Assembly: GCF_900114015.1 (NCBI RefSeq)
Contig: NZ_FORN01000025.1
Location: 1-64,000, forward strand
Reading direction: 5' to 3'
Source of the DNA: Caulobacter sp. UNC279MFTsu5.1
Lineage (GTDB): Bacteria; Pseudomonadota; Alphaproteobacteria; Caulobacterales; Caulobacteraceae
DNA: 64,000 bases
Shown here: positions 9,072 through 18,900 of the stretch, piece by piece
Numbering within the stretch: position 1 is the stretch's first letter
Layout of the letters: each line of letters starts with the position of its first letter
Program-made: the position numbers and the translations under genes
Notes under the pieces: generated by a model
Told to the model about the DNA's origin: nothing
Seen by the model: the letters and a program-made list of their open reading frames with translations, nothing else
Database searches by the model: none

Positions 9072-10058
9072 ATGCTCGCCAGAAACCCCAACCCGATCTC
9101 GCGTCCATATCCCTTCATGCCGCCTCGCGATCGCGAACCGAGCGCGGCGATCAGTCCGCCGTCCGGAGAAGCCCATCTGCGCAGCGCCCTGGCCCGTCAA
9201 TACGGTTGCAGCGATCCACAGGTGCTGACCTCGCGACTGGGCGAAGACCAGGCGGTCCATATCACCCGCAAGTTCCATCATGCCGACCATTTTGGCCGTG
9301 TTGAGGCCCCTGCCAGCGCCGACGCCTACCTTCTGTGCGCCAATCTCGGCGCCGGCAGCCAGCAGATGGTGACCCGGGGGCGAGGTCTTGGGCGCCAGGT
9401 GTTCGCGGCGGACACCATCGGCCTTCGCCCGCTGGCCGAGGACCACGCGGCCGAGGTTCTGACGCCCTTCGACTTTCTCTTCATTCATCTGCCGCGCGCA
9501 GGCCTGGCGGAGATCGCCGATGATCTTGGACGTCAACGGCTGGTCGACCTGGCCTGCCCCGCCGGCGAAGCCGATCCCGTCGCCGTCAACCTGGCGCGGG
9601 CCCTGCTGCCGGCGTTGAACCGTCCACGAGAGACCAATGCGCTGTTCGTTGACTACTTGGTGGCGACGATCGGCGCGCACCTGATCGAGCGGTACGGCGA
9701 CCTGCGGCCGATCAGCGACGGAAAGGGCGGCTTGGCCCGCTGGCAGCAGATGCGCGCCGAGGAGTTCATGCTGAGCAGCGGCTCCGACCCGATCCGCCTG
9801 AGCCGGATCGCCGACGAATGCCGTCTTTCGCCCAGCTATTTCGCCCGAGCGTTCAAGCAGACCTATGGCGTGACGCCGCACCAATGGCTGTGCCGGATGC
9901 GGGTCGAGAAAGCCAAGACGATGCTGCTGGACCCCGACCTGTCGATCGCCGACATCGCGCTCGACTGCGGCTTCGCCGACCAGAGCCATCTGACACGCGT
10001 GTTCCACCGGCAAGCCGGCGCTCCGCCCGCGCGCTGGCGTCGTCAGTATCGCCTCTGA
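9072..10058 (+). CDS. AraC-family transcriptional regulator
   Basis: About 328 aa. An N-terminal AraC-binding-like sensor domain (residues about 30-200) is followed by a two-helix-turn-helix AraC domain (residues about 225-320: IRLSRIADECRLSPSYFARA, then IADIALDCGFADQSHLTRVF). It is divergent from the TonB receptor, with about 110 bp between starts, so it is a candidate local regulator of that receptor. The frame is open from a TTG at 9033. ATG 9072 is chosen because AGGAG lies upstream at 9054, though its spacing is long; a later ATG at 9117 is also possible. Confidence 0.85.
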   Translation: MLARNPNPISRPYPFMPPRDREPSAAISPPSGEAHLRSALARQYGCSDPQVLTSRLGEDQAVHITRKFHHADHFGRVEAPASADAYLLCANLGAGSQQMVTRGRGLGRQVFAADTIGLRPLAEDHAAEVLTPFDFLFIHLPRAGLAEIADDLGRQRLVDLACPAGEADPVAVNLARALLPALNRPRETNALFVDYLVATIGAHLIERYGDLRPISDGKGGLARWQQMRAEEFMLSSGSDPIRLSRIADECRLSPSYFARAFKQTYGVTPHQWLCRMRVEKAKTMLLDPDLSIADIALDCGFADQSHLTRVFHRQAGAPPARWRRQYRL

Positions 10059-10907
10059 ATTTCGAGATAAGCGACAATTTCCCGTGAGATCCGTTTTCAA
10101 ATATATAGGAAAATATTCTCAACGCCATCTGAGTGCGCAAGCGCCGAAGCCGACGTCGTCGCGAAGATTCATCGCCGCAGCGAATTCCCGTTGCGGACCT
10201 TGGTCCCGCACCGGCCACCGAGAGGCTGTGCGAGTTGGGGAGCGTTCATGGCTGCCCGAATGAGGCAAGAAAAATCCCCAATTCGTTGTAGCTGAAATAT
10301 GTTAATGTGATTGTGTGGTGCGGTTTATGGAGATGATTTTTGTCATATCAATATAGTATTTTCATAGTTCAAATTACGTATTGAATTTCAAGTTATTTCT
10401 TAAATATACTCTTCAATACTATTGACAAGGTTTCGATCTGGGGTAATCGCTAACCACTGTTTCGCTTCGCGTTGGCAAACGTGGCGTTCCATGGGCGGCG
10501 AATGGTCGTGGATTGATGTGGAGCGGGCTACCGCTCCCCCACCCTCTCCGACGTCCAAGAAACGAGGCGCGCGCCTCCGGCATCGACGTTGGAGTTCCTC
10601 CCAGCAAGCTCTGACGTCGACGCCGTGACAGAGGACTTCCTTTGCATTGCGCGGACGAGCGGGACTGCACGCGCGCGGAATGTTCAGAAGCCTGTCATGG
10701 CCGACATCGGCCTCACTTCGCCCGGTAGTATGACGCTACCAACTACATCTCGATGTGCGCCGACTTCGGCGGGCCGGGCTGTTCCGGGCGTTCCGCGAAC
10801 AGTGAACGCAGCCATGGCGACTTGCACGAGATGGGAAAATATTCCTATCCTGGTGTTAGCCGGGAACGCCGTGGTCAGCGACGATCGTCCAAGGCCGCCC
10901 CTTCGCG
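10059..10907. other. Gene-poor 849-bp stretch with an AT-rich core
   Basis: No convincing gene. Short open frames here (for example 10422-10628 and 10589-10945) lack coding character. Bases about 10265-10440 are very AT-rich, with runs such as TTAAATATACT, in sharp contrast to the surrounding high-GC DNA. A TTGACA at 10430-10435 sits at the edge of this core but has no good -10 partner. The region marks the left border of the T6SS block. At the far right an AAGGCC/GGCCTT inverted pair (10891-10916) overlaps the end of the hydrolase gene and could act as its weak terminator. Confidence 0.6.
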
Positions 10908-11528
10908 TCAGGCCTTCAGCGTTACATCGACGCCGTTGGCCTTGAGTTGTCCGGTCATCCAGTCCGCCACCGCCAGCGCGCAGGCCCGGTCGCCGACCAC
11001 GTCGGGCCAGGGCACGCCGCCGGCCGCGCCATGGGTGCCCGTGAACTTCTTTTCCTCGAGGATCCCGTCGCCGTCGAGCCAGCGTCCGGTGTTGTAGAAA
11101 TAGAAGCGCGACTTGACCGGGTTCCGGATCCAGAACGCCAAATTGCGCGCTGTCCGGGCATGGGCGACAAAATCGACGTTGTCGGGAATGGTCTGCGAGA
11201 GGCCCAGTTCGCTGGTCTGCATGTCGACCGCGTCGAACAGGAACATGGCCTTGACCCGCTTGCCCTGAGCCTTGAGCCGCTTGGCGGCGATGATCGCGGT
11301 GCATCCGCCGCGGCTGTAGCCCACCAGGATCACCGATCCGGACCCGCCCTGGGCGGCGCCGACCGCGCGATCGGCGATGCTGGATACTTCCTTGCCGGTT
11401 AGCGAGGGACCCCGGAAATAGGTGCTGCCGACGACTTGCTTGGCGATCTGGCTGGGGAACGAGTTCCCCATCTCCTTGGCGTACTCCTGGTCGTTGTCAG
11501 GTCCGGTTCCATCGATGATGACGATCAT
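10908..11528 (-). CDS. Compact alpha/beta hydrolase, possible T6SS lipase effector
   Basis: A 206-aa protein with serine hydrolase features: a first strand IVIIDGTG, a nucleophile elbow GYSRGG (Ser72) after the strand VILVG, an acidic strand end FLFDAVD (Asp99 or Asp102) and a late THGAAGG (His166). The order and the His-x-x-x-Gly-Gly context resemble DUF2235/Tle-type phospholipases delivered by T6SS, though those are usually much larger. No signal peptide is seen, which fits a T6SS substrate. The ATG at 11528 follows GAGAAAGAG. It is not adjacent to vgrG and I see no neighbouring immunity gene, so the effector role is inference. Confidence 0.55.
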   Translation of the reverse strand: MIVIIDGTGPDNDQEYAKEMGNSFPSQIAKQVVGSTYFRGPSLTGKEVSSIADRAVGAAQGGSGSVILVGYSRGGCTAIIAAKRLKAQGKRVKAMFLFDAVDMQTSELGLSQTIPDNVDFVAHARTARNLAFWIRNPVKSRFYFYNTGRWLDGDGILEEKKFTGTHGAAGGVPWPDVVGDRACALAVADWMTGQLKANGVDVTLKA

Positions 11529-11733
11529 ACTCTTTCTCGCTGGCCTGAATTGCGCGGGAGCCTAGCGTCGGTGCACAGCTTACTCAATACAGCTTTGCCA
11601 CCTTTTGTTGTAATTCAGGAAATCCCTTTCTAAATCAACCGGATGACGCGATGTTGTTTCCTGTAAATGCTCGTAAACATGAGCAATGTGGTGCAAGTAT
11701 ATTGTAGCTTAACCTTGGGAACCTTTATTCGAT

Positions 11734-13077
11734 TCACCCGTTTTGGGCCGCCCTGAGGGCGTCTAACCTGTCGCGCGCCTTTCGGAAGGCCGCCAAAGCT
11801 TCGCCATTGAGGGCGCGGCGGCTGCTGGTCTGGAAGGTCATCGGATCGACCTGGGCATCACGGACGATCACCTCGTAGTGCAGGTGCGGTCCCGACGAGA
11901 GGCCCGTATTACCCGAAAGCCCGATGGCCTGACCCTGCCGCACGGCCGCGCCCACGACCACTCCGGGCGCGTAGCCGGACAGGTGCGCATAGGCGGTCTG
12001 GAGCTCCGGCGAGTGGCGGATCCGGACGAAGTTGCCATGGCCGCCATGCGGTCCCACGAAGTCCACCACCCCGTCGCCCGACGCATAGACGGTTGTTCCC
12101 ACGGGAACGGCGAAGTCAGTGCCCTTGTGGACTCGGGTATAGCCCAGCACGGGGTGCAGCCGGGGGCCGAAGCTCGACGTGATGCGGGCGCCTTCAACCG
12201 GCGTACGCATCAACCCGCGCGCGACGCTGGCTCCATTGCCGTCGAACCAGCTGGGCTTGGCGTCGCCCGGCGGTTGGAACAGATAGAGCGCGCGGGACTT
12301 GGTCTGGGTCTGCAGCGAGGCGTACACCAGTCGTTCGGGACCCACGACGTCGCCTCGGCCGTCGACTTTCTGTTCGAACGCGGCCTCGAAAATGTCGCCC
12401 GGCCGGATCTCCCGCTGGAAATCGAAATCGAAGGCGAAGGCGCCGGCGAAATCGTTCACCAACGAATCCACGACGCCCGCCGCCACCGCCGAGGAATAGA
12501 AGCTGTTGGCGTCCATCTCGCCGCGCACCACCTTGATCCGGACCTTGAGGTCCGGGGCCAGGTCCTCGGCGACCAGGCGACCGCTCTTGTCCGGGCGAAT
12601 GACAAGGCCCGAACCGTCCGGGCGCCGAAGTTCGATCGCCTCGATGTCGTCGGCCTTGCCATCCGGAAAGGCCAGCGAGACCCGAAGCTCGCCGGGCGCC
12701 CCTTCCAGCTTCGCGTTGGCGGCAAGGCCGAACCGCAGCGCCCGGTCCGTCGCGACGCCCTCGGCGGTCAGCGCCGCCGCCAGGTCCTGCACGCGGGCGA
12801 TCACCAGCGTGCGGTGAAATCCGTCGGCGGGCACGGGCGCCTTGGACGCGGCGGCGGGGCGGACGGGCGCGGCCGGGCGCCGCCAGACGCCCCACCCGAC
12901 CCCGGCGATGATCGCCAGCAGCGCTCCGCCCGCCATGGCCGACAGCACGAGATTTCTTATGCTCAAGCTTGTTTCAGACAAGCTTGACTTATCGGAGCCC
13001 GCGGGTTCCGGCGATGCAGGTTTCCGTCGCCAGCTGCGAGGATCGAACGATGGTTCATCTTCTCGTACGCCTCGCAT
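11734..13077 (-). CDS. M23-family peptidoglycan endopeptidase, membrane anchored
   Basis: A 447-aa protein: cytoplasmic N-terminus, one membrane helix at about residues 44-63, a Csd3/OapA-like middle region (about 80-275) and a C-terminal LytM/M23 domain (about 300-410). The zinc and catalytic motifs are intact: HKGTD (His317, Asp321), AYAHLS (His365) and GPHLHYE (His398, His400). It should cut peptide cross-links in the cell wall. It is divergent from tssK with a 138-bp gap. It may be housekeeping, or may open peptidoglycan for T6SS assembly as TagX-type endopeptidases do; the second idea is inference from position only. Confidence 0.85.
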   Translation of the reverse strand: MRGVREDEPSFDPRSWRRKPASPEPAGSDKSSLSETSLSIRNLVLSAMAGGALLAIIAGVGWGVWRRPAAPVRPAAASKAPVPADGFHRTLVIARVQDLAAALTAEGVATDRALRFGLAANAKLEGAPGELRVSLAFPDGKADDIEAIELRRPDGSGLVIRPDKSGRLVAEDLAPDLKVRIKVVRGEMDANSFYSSAVAAGVVDSLVNDFAGAFAFDFDFQREIRPGDIFEAAFEQKVDGRGDVVGPERLVYASLQTQTKSRALYLFQPPGDAKPSWFDGNGASVARGLMRTPVEGARITSSFGPRLHPVLGYTRVHKGTDFAVPVGTTVYASGDGVVDFVGPHGGHGNFVRIRHSPELQTAYAHLSGYAPGVVVGAAVRQGQAIGLSGNTGLSSGPHLHYEVIVRDAQVDPMTFQTSSRRALNGEALAAFRKARDRLDALRAAQNG

Positions 13078-13215
13078 CCATCTCTCGTTGCTTGCCTTTC
13101 TCCAAACATAACCGCAAGGCGCGCGAGAACCAGGGCTGGAGATGGCAAATGCGTCTTCCTCAGCTCTGCCGACTAGTGTTTAAGTGGTATTTCTAGAGTC
13201 CGTTGAGGGAAGCGT

Positions 13216-14559
13216 ATGCAGAGCGACAGCCGCGTCGCATGGCGCGAGGGTCTATTCCTTCGACAACAGCATTTTCAGCAGCAGGATCGCTATCTGGAGG
13301 CCTTGGTCGCGGCGCGCGCCAATGGCCTGCGGCCCTATCCGTGGGGCCTGTCGGAGCTCAAGATCAACGCCGACCTCGCGGCTCTGGGCAAGTTCGCGAT
13401 CGAATCGATGACCGGGGTCCTGCCCGACGGCTTGCCGTTCTCGATCCCTGGCGACCTGCCTCCGCCGCCGCCGCTCGACATACCGCCCGACGCCCGCGAC
13501 GTAATCGTCTACCTCACCCTTCCCGCGCGCCAGAGCGGCGCGGTGGAGTTCAAGAGTCGAGGGGAACGGGGCGGCGCGACCGTGCGCTATGTGGTCGATG
13601 AGGAGGATGTCGCCGACTCCTTTTCTGACGAGCGCGGCCAGGAACCCATCGAGGTCGCCCGTCCCAACCTGACGTTCGGCGTCACCCAGGACCAGACCTA
13701 TGGACGCGTGCTGCTGGGGTTGGCGCGCGTGCGCGAAGTCCACAACGGCGCCGTGGTCTTTGATGACCGCTACATTCCGCCGGCCCTGGACATCCGGGCC
13801 AGCCCGCGACTGTCAGGCTTCCTGACCGACATCATCGGACGGGCCTCACAGCGCGTCGACGAACTGGCCCTGAGAGCGGTCGAGGCCACGGACGGCGGGG
13901 CGGAAACCTTCGCCAGCTTCCTGCTTTTGCAGGCGCTCAATCGATGGGTCAGTCAACTGCGCCACCTGGCCGCCCTGCCCGCCGTGCACCCCGAGCGGCT
14001 CTATGAGACCTTCCTGGGCATGGCCGGGGAACTGGCGACTCTGACGCGTCCCGACCGACGGCCACCGCCCTTCCCCAACTATGTTCATGAGCAGCTGCAA
14101 CTGACCTTCGAGCCGGTGTTCGAGGTGCTGCAGGCCGCGCTCTCGGCGGTGTTCGACCGTTCGGCGATCCAGTTGCCGCTGCAGGTCGCGGGGCCGGGCG
14201 CCTACACCTCCCGGATCACCGACCACAACCTCTACAAGACCGGCTACTTCTATCTGGCCGTCAACGCTCGCGCGTCGCTGGACGACATCCGCGGGCGGTT
14301 CCCCGCTATCGCCAAGATCGGCGCGGTCCAGAAGATGCGCGAGATCGTCGACTCCGCCCTGCCCGGCGTGCCGCTGAGACATACGCCGACCCCGCCGCCG
14401 CAGCTGCGCGTCATCCCCGGCTACGTCTATTTCGAACTCGACCGCTCCGTTCCCGACTGGCGCGACTTCGCCAACGCCGCGGCGCTGGGCCTGCATGTCG
14501 CCGGAGAATGGCCCGACCTCAAGCTGGAACTCTGGTGCGTCAAGGGGACCGGGCGATGA
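13216..14559 (+). CDS. tssK: T6SS baseplate protein TssK
   Basis: A 447-aa TssK (ImpJ/VasE family). The N-terminus VAWREGLFLRQQHFQQQDRY is the family signature, and the C-terminal part has YFYLAVNA and PGYVYFELD. TssK joins the baseplate wedges (TssF/G/E) to the TssL/TssM membrane complex. The ATG at 13216 is preceded by GAGGGA with five-base spacing. It is the first gene of tssK-L-M-tagF-pppA, and its stop overlaps the tssL start (ATGA). The 13078-13215 gap must hold divergent promoters for this operon and the M23 gene; I cannot assign boxes. Confidence 0.95.
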   Translation: MQSDSRVAWREGLFLRQQHFQQQDRYLEALVAARANGLRPYPWGLSELKINADLAALGKFAIESMTGVLPDGLPFSIPGDLPPPPPLDIPPDARDVIVYLTLPARQSGAVEFKSRGERGGATVRYVVDEEDVADSFSDERGQEPIEVARPNLTFGVTQDQTYGRVLLGLARVREVHNGAVVFDDRYIPPALDIRASPRLSGFLTDIIGRASQRVDELALRAVEATDGGAETFASFLLLQALNRWVSQLRHLAALPAVHPERLYETFLGMAGELATLTRPDRRPPPFPNYVHEQLQLTFEPVFEVLQAALSAVFDRSAIQLPLQVAGPGAYTSRITDHNLYKTGYFYLAVNARASLDDIRGRFPAIAKIGAVQKMREIVDSALPGVPLRHTPTPPPQLRVIPGYVYFELDRSVPDWRDFANAAALGLHVAGEWPDLKLELWCVKGTGR

Positions 14560-15941
14560 CCGGCGACGACGAGGAGAAGAACCCGAACAAGACGGTCTTC
14601 CGACCGTCGCCGCTGCAGAACCTACGCAGGTCCGGAGCCCCCTCCCCGCCGTCCACGCCCGCCTTCGCGACCAGTGAACCGGTATCGTTCGCGTCGTTCG
14701 CGTCGGCTCCTCCGCCGCGTCGCGCTATCAGCCGCGATGACGACATTCCGCTGCCTCCGCCGGCCGCGCGAGCGCGAAACCCGATGATGATGGCGGCCGC
14801 GCCGGTGCTGTCGCTGATCGTCGGCGTCCGGTCCGGCCGCGTCCACCTCAGCCTGCCCGAGCTGCACCAGAGGGCGTCCGCTGCGGTGGCGGCGTTCGAT
14901 CAGGCGCTCCTGGCCGCCGGCTACGACGCGGAGACGCGCCAGCGGGCTCGCTATGCGGTGTGCGCCACGGTCGACGACATCGCCCAGAACCTTCCCGGTC
15001 AGGCCGCCGACGGCGCGGAATGGGCGCGCCGCAGCCTGGTCGTGCAGGTCTTCAACGAGAACATCGGCGGCGACCGGTTCTGGCGGCTGCTCGACGACAT
15101 GCTGGCCAGGCCGGCGGAATTCGCCAACCTGATCGAGCTCTACCACGCCTGCCTCGCCGCCGGCTTCGAGGGCCGCTATCGCGTCGCGCCCGACGGCAAG
15201 CGCCGCCTGCACGAGATCATGGCCAGCGTCTATGCGGCCCTGGACCATCCCCGCGCGCTGTCCCAGACCGAGCTGTCGCCGCATTGGCGCGGCCAGCCCA
15301 CGCCGGCCGCGCGCGTCAGCTTCTGGGCGACTCTGGCCCTGGCCGGCGCCATCGCCCTGGCCGTTCTGCTGGCCCTCTTCATCCTTTTGCGCGTGGTGCT
15401 GATCCAGACGGGGCAGCCGTCGCTGAACGCCCTGAAGGCCATCAATCCGGACCAGCCCTTGCGGATGTCGCGCGTCGCGCCCGCGCCGCCGGTTCCGACC
15501 AGCACCCAGCTGCAGCGCATCCAGGGCTTTCTAGCGCCCGAGATCGCCCAGAATCTGGTGGCGGTGGAGCAGGACAGCCAGTCCATCCGTGTGCGCACCA
15601 CCGTCGGGCAGCTGTTCAAGTCGGGATCCGACAAGTTGGAGCCGGGCCGCGAAGCGCTGTTCGCCCGGATCGGCGCGGCCGTCGAGGCCGAGCGCGGACC
15701 GGTTCGGGTGGAGGGCCATGCCGACACTGACCGCCTGGCCAGCGTCACCTTTCCGGACAATTTCGCGCTGTCCAAGGCGCGGGCCGACGCCGCCGCTGGG
15801 ATCCTGCGCGGCAAGATCACCGACTCCGGCCGCATCAGCACCGAGGGGTTCGGCGACAGCCAGCCGATCGCGTCGAATTCCACCGTCAACGGCAAGGCGC
15901 TGAACCGCCGGGTCGAAATCGTCATTCCGCGCGCCGAATAG
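14556..15941 (+). CDS. tssL: T6SS membrane-complex protein TssL with C-terminal OmpA-like domain
   Basis: A 461-aa extended TssL. A proline-rich cytoplasmic N-terminus (about 1-80) leads into the IcmH/DotU-like domain (about 85-245), a single membrane helix (about 254-282) and a periplasmic OmpA-like domain (about 350-460). The last includes VEGHADTDR and FGDSQPIASN, the peptidoglycan-binding type. With TssM it forms the inner-membrane anchor, and the OmpA domain can grip the cell wall. That matters here because no TssJ lipoprotein gene is seen. The start overlaps the tssK stop. Confidence 0.95.
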   Translation: MTGDDEEKNPNKTVFRPSPLQNLRRSGAPSPPSTPAFATSEPVSFASFASAPPPRRAISRDDDIPLPPPAARARNPMMMAAAPVLSLIVGVRSGRVHLSLPELHQRASAAVAAFDQALLAAGYDAETRQRARYAVCATVDDIAQNLPGQAADGAEWARRSLVVQVFNENIGGDRFWRLLDDMLARPAEFANLIELYHACLAAGFEGRYRVAPDGKRRLHEIMASVYAALDHPRALSQTELSPHWRGQPTPAARVSFWATLALAGAIALAVLLALFILLRVVLIQTGQPSLNALKAINPDQPLRMSRVAPAPPVPTSTQLQRIQGFLAPEIAQNLVAVEQDSQSIRVRTTVGQLFKSGSDKLEPGREALFARIGAAVEAERGPVRVEGHADTDRLASVTFPDNFALSKARADAAAGILRGKITDSGRISTEGFGDSQPIASNSTVNGKALNRRVEIVIPRAE

Positions 15942-15948
15942 GGCCCCG

Positions 15949-18900
15949 ATGAAGCGCTTCTTCCTGAACTGGTGGCTGCTCACCGGCCTCGCGGCGATCC
16001 TGGTCGCGGTGCTGCTGGTCTTCGTCCTTCCGTTGGTGACGCCGTTCCTAAGGCCGTGGTGGGTCAAGACCCTGCTCGCCGTCCTCGTCGCGACCGTCTG
16101 GGGCGTCTTCGCCACGCTCCGGATCCTCAAGGCCCGTAGGGCGGCCGCCGAGATCGCCACACGACTGGCCGCCGTCTCGCCGGGCGATGTCGAGGCCGAG
16201 GCGCTAGCCGGCCGCATGCGTTCGGCGCTGGCCAAGCTGAAGACCGCTACGGGCGACAAGCGCGACTACCTCTATGCCCGCCCCTGGTACGTGATCATCG
16301 GCCCGCCCGGCGCGGGCAAGACGACCGCCCTGCTGAAATCCGGCGTCCAGTTTCCGTTCGCGGACGCCGCGCTCAAGGGCGTTGGGGGGACCCGCAATCT
16401 CGACTTCTGGTTCGCCGACGACGCCGTGTTGATCGACACCGCCGGGCGCTATACTACCCAGACCTCCGACGCCTCCGTCGACCACAAGGGCTGGGACAGC
16501 TTCCTCAAGCTGCTGCGCCGCACCCGCCCCTTGCAGCCGATCAACGGGATCCTGGTGGCGATCGGCCTGGACGAGCTTCTCAATTCTGACCGGGCGGGAC
16601 TGGACGACCACGCGGCCGCGGTGCGGCGGCGCCTGCTCGAACTGCGTCGCGCGCTCGAGGTTTCGGCGCCGGTCTACGTGCTTTTCACCAAGGCCGACCT
16701 GCTGGCCGGCTTCGGCGAGTTCTTCGACGATCTCGACGTCGAGGGGCGCCGCGCCATTCTCGGCGCGACCTCGCCGCTGGACTCCCCGGCCAGCCTCGAC
16801 GCCGTGCTGGCCCAGTTCGACGCGGTCGTCCAGGCCCTGGCCGACCGCGTCGCCAAGCGCCTGCAGGAGGAGACCGATCCGCACCGCCGCAGCCTGATCC
16901 TTGCCTTCCCATCACAGGTGGCGTCGTTGCGCGCCCGGCTCAGCCGGTTCCTGGACGGCGCCCTGCTGGCCGAGCAGGATGCGCCGCCGCTGTTTCGCGG
17001 CTTCTACCTGACCAGCGGCGTCCAGGAAGGCGCGCCGCTGGACCGGATCCTGGGCGACGTCGCCGCCGTCTACGACGCGACCGCCGTCTCGCGCTCCGGG
17101 GCGAACGGCCAGGGCGGTAGAGCCTATTTCCTCAATCGGTTGCTCAAGGAGGTGGTCTTCGCCGAGGCGGGTCTCGTCCAGAGCGATCCGGCGGCTCGCG
17201 CGCGGCGCCGCACGGCGCTGATCGCTGGTGTCGCGGGCGTCGCCGGCCTGTCCCTGCTGATCGCCCTGCTGTGGGGCGTCAGCTTCACGAAGAACAGGGC
17301 TTTGCAGGATCAGCTCCTGATCGGCGCGCAGAATGTCAGCGCCGAGGTCCGCGAGACCGGCGTCGATCTGGTGGAGGTGCGCGAAGGCGATCCGGACCTG
17401 GAGCAGGCGCTGTCGCTGATCCGGGCGCTGCGCGACCTGCCGCGCGGCCATGGCGACCAGGCCAAGGGCGGACCGCCGCTGCTGATGCGGTTCGGCCTGT
17501 TCCAGAACGGTCACGCCAAGGCCGCCGACCAGGCCTATCGAGAGGCGCTGCAACGCATCCTCCTGCCCCGCATCCTGCTGCGGCTGGAACGCTACATGCA
17601 AGATCACGCCCAGGAGCCGCTGAAGGTCTACGAGCCGCTGAAGGTCTATCTGATGCTGGGCGGCCAAGGCCCCCTGGATCCAAAGACCGTCAAGGCGTGG
17701 GTGACCGACGACTGGGCAGAGAACGCCCTGCCGGGCGCGGACCGCGCGGAGGTTCGCGAGGAACTGGGCAAGCACCTGGACGTCCTGCTGGCGGATCCGC
17801 AGCTGGGTCGTGTCTGGCCTGGCCGTGAGGCGCCGCTGGACGGCGCGCTGATCGAGTCGACGCGCGCGGCGGTGCAGACCCTGTCCCTGGCCGACCGCGC
17901 CTATGCGATCCTTCGCCAGAAGGCGGCGGCGACCGATCAGCCCGACTGGCGCGCCGACAGCGTTCTGGCCAGCGGCGATCGCCAGGCCTTCCTGAACGGC
18001 GATGCGGTGCTGGACGCCAGCGTGCCGTACTTCTTCACCCGCGCGGGGTTCGAACGCGCCTATCAGCCGGGACTGCAGACTGTCGCCTCGGACCTGGAAA
18101 AGGACCTGTGGGTCATGGGCCAGGACGCCGACAAGGCGGCGATCCGGGGCCAGATCGCCCAGGTCAAGCCCGGCGTCGCGGCGCTCTACGCTAAGGAATA
18201 CATCGCCGCCTGGGATGGCGTGGTCCAGGGCTTGAAGCCGGCCGACTATTTCACCAATCCCGCCGCCCTGGGCGCCTTCACCCGCACGCCGTCGCCGCTG
18301 AAGGTCCTGCTGCTGGAAGTCCGCAAGAACACGACGTTCGGCAGGCCGCCGGCGGTCCGGACGCCCAGCAAGCTGAAGACCGCCGCGCGCATCGTCGGCG
18401 GGACCGTGCTGGACTCCGGCGGCGTTGACGCCGGCAAGACCATTTCCGACTACTTCCGGCCGCTCTCGACCTATGTCGGCGACGGCAAGGGCGCCGCGCC
18501 GGTCGACGAGTTTCTGGCGGCGGTGAAACAGGCGGCTTCGGCCAACATGGCCGCGGGGATAGCCGGCGGCGGGCTGGGCGGCGTCGCGACGCAGGGCGAA
18601 CTGGCCTCGGCGCTGGGACAGGTCGCCACCACCAGCGTCGTGGCTCCGCCGCAACTCCAGGGCTTCGTCGCCCTGGCGACCCAGAGCGGTCGCGGCGCGG
18701 TGGTGTCCTCGGCCCAGAACGCCATCGGCCAGGAATATGCCGCCAACCTGGCGGGCGCGTGCCGCGGCGTCAGCGATAACCGCTACCCGTTCTACGGTGC
18801 GGCCCAGAACGACGCGACGGCGGCCGACATGATGCGGGTCCTGGGCCTCAGCGGCCAGTTCGACAGCCTGATGCGCGATCGCCTGCAGCCCCTGCTGCTG

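Noticed and set aside
10430..10470. TTGACA -35 box at the edge of the AT-rich core
   Set aside because: No convincing -10 sequence at normal spacing and no gene following it.
10589..10945. 118-codon frame in the AT-rich border region
   Set aside because: No ribosome site, no coding pattern, and it runs into the end of the hydrolase gene.
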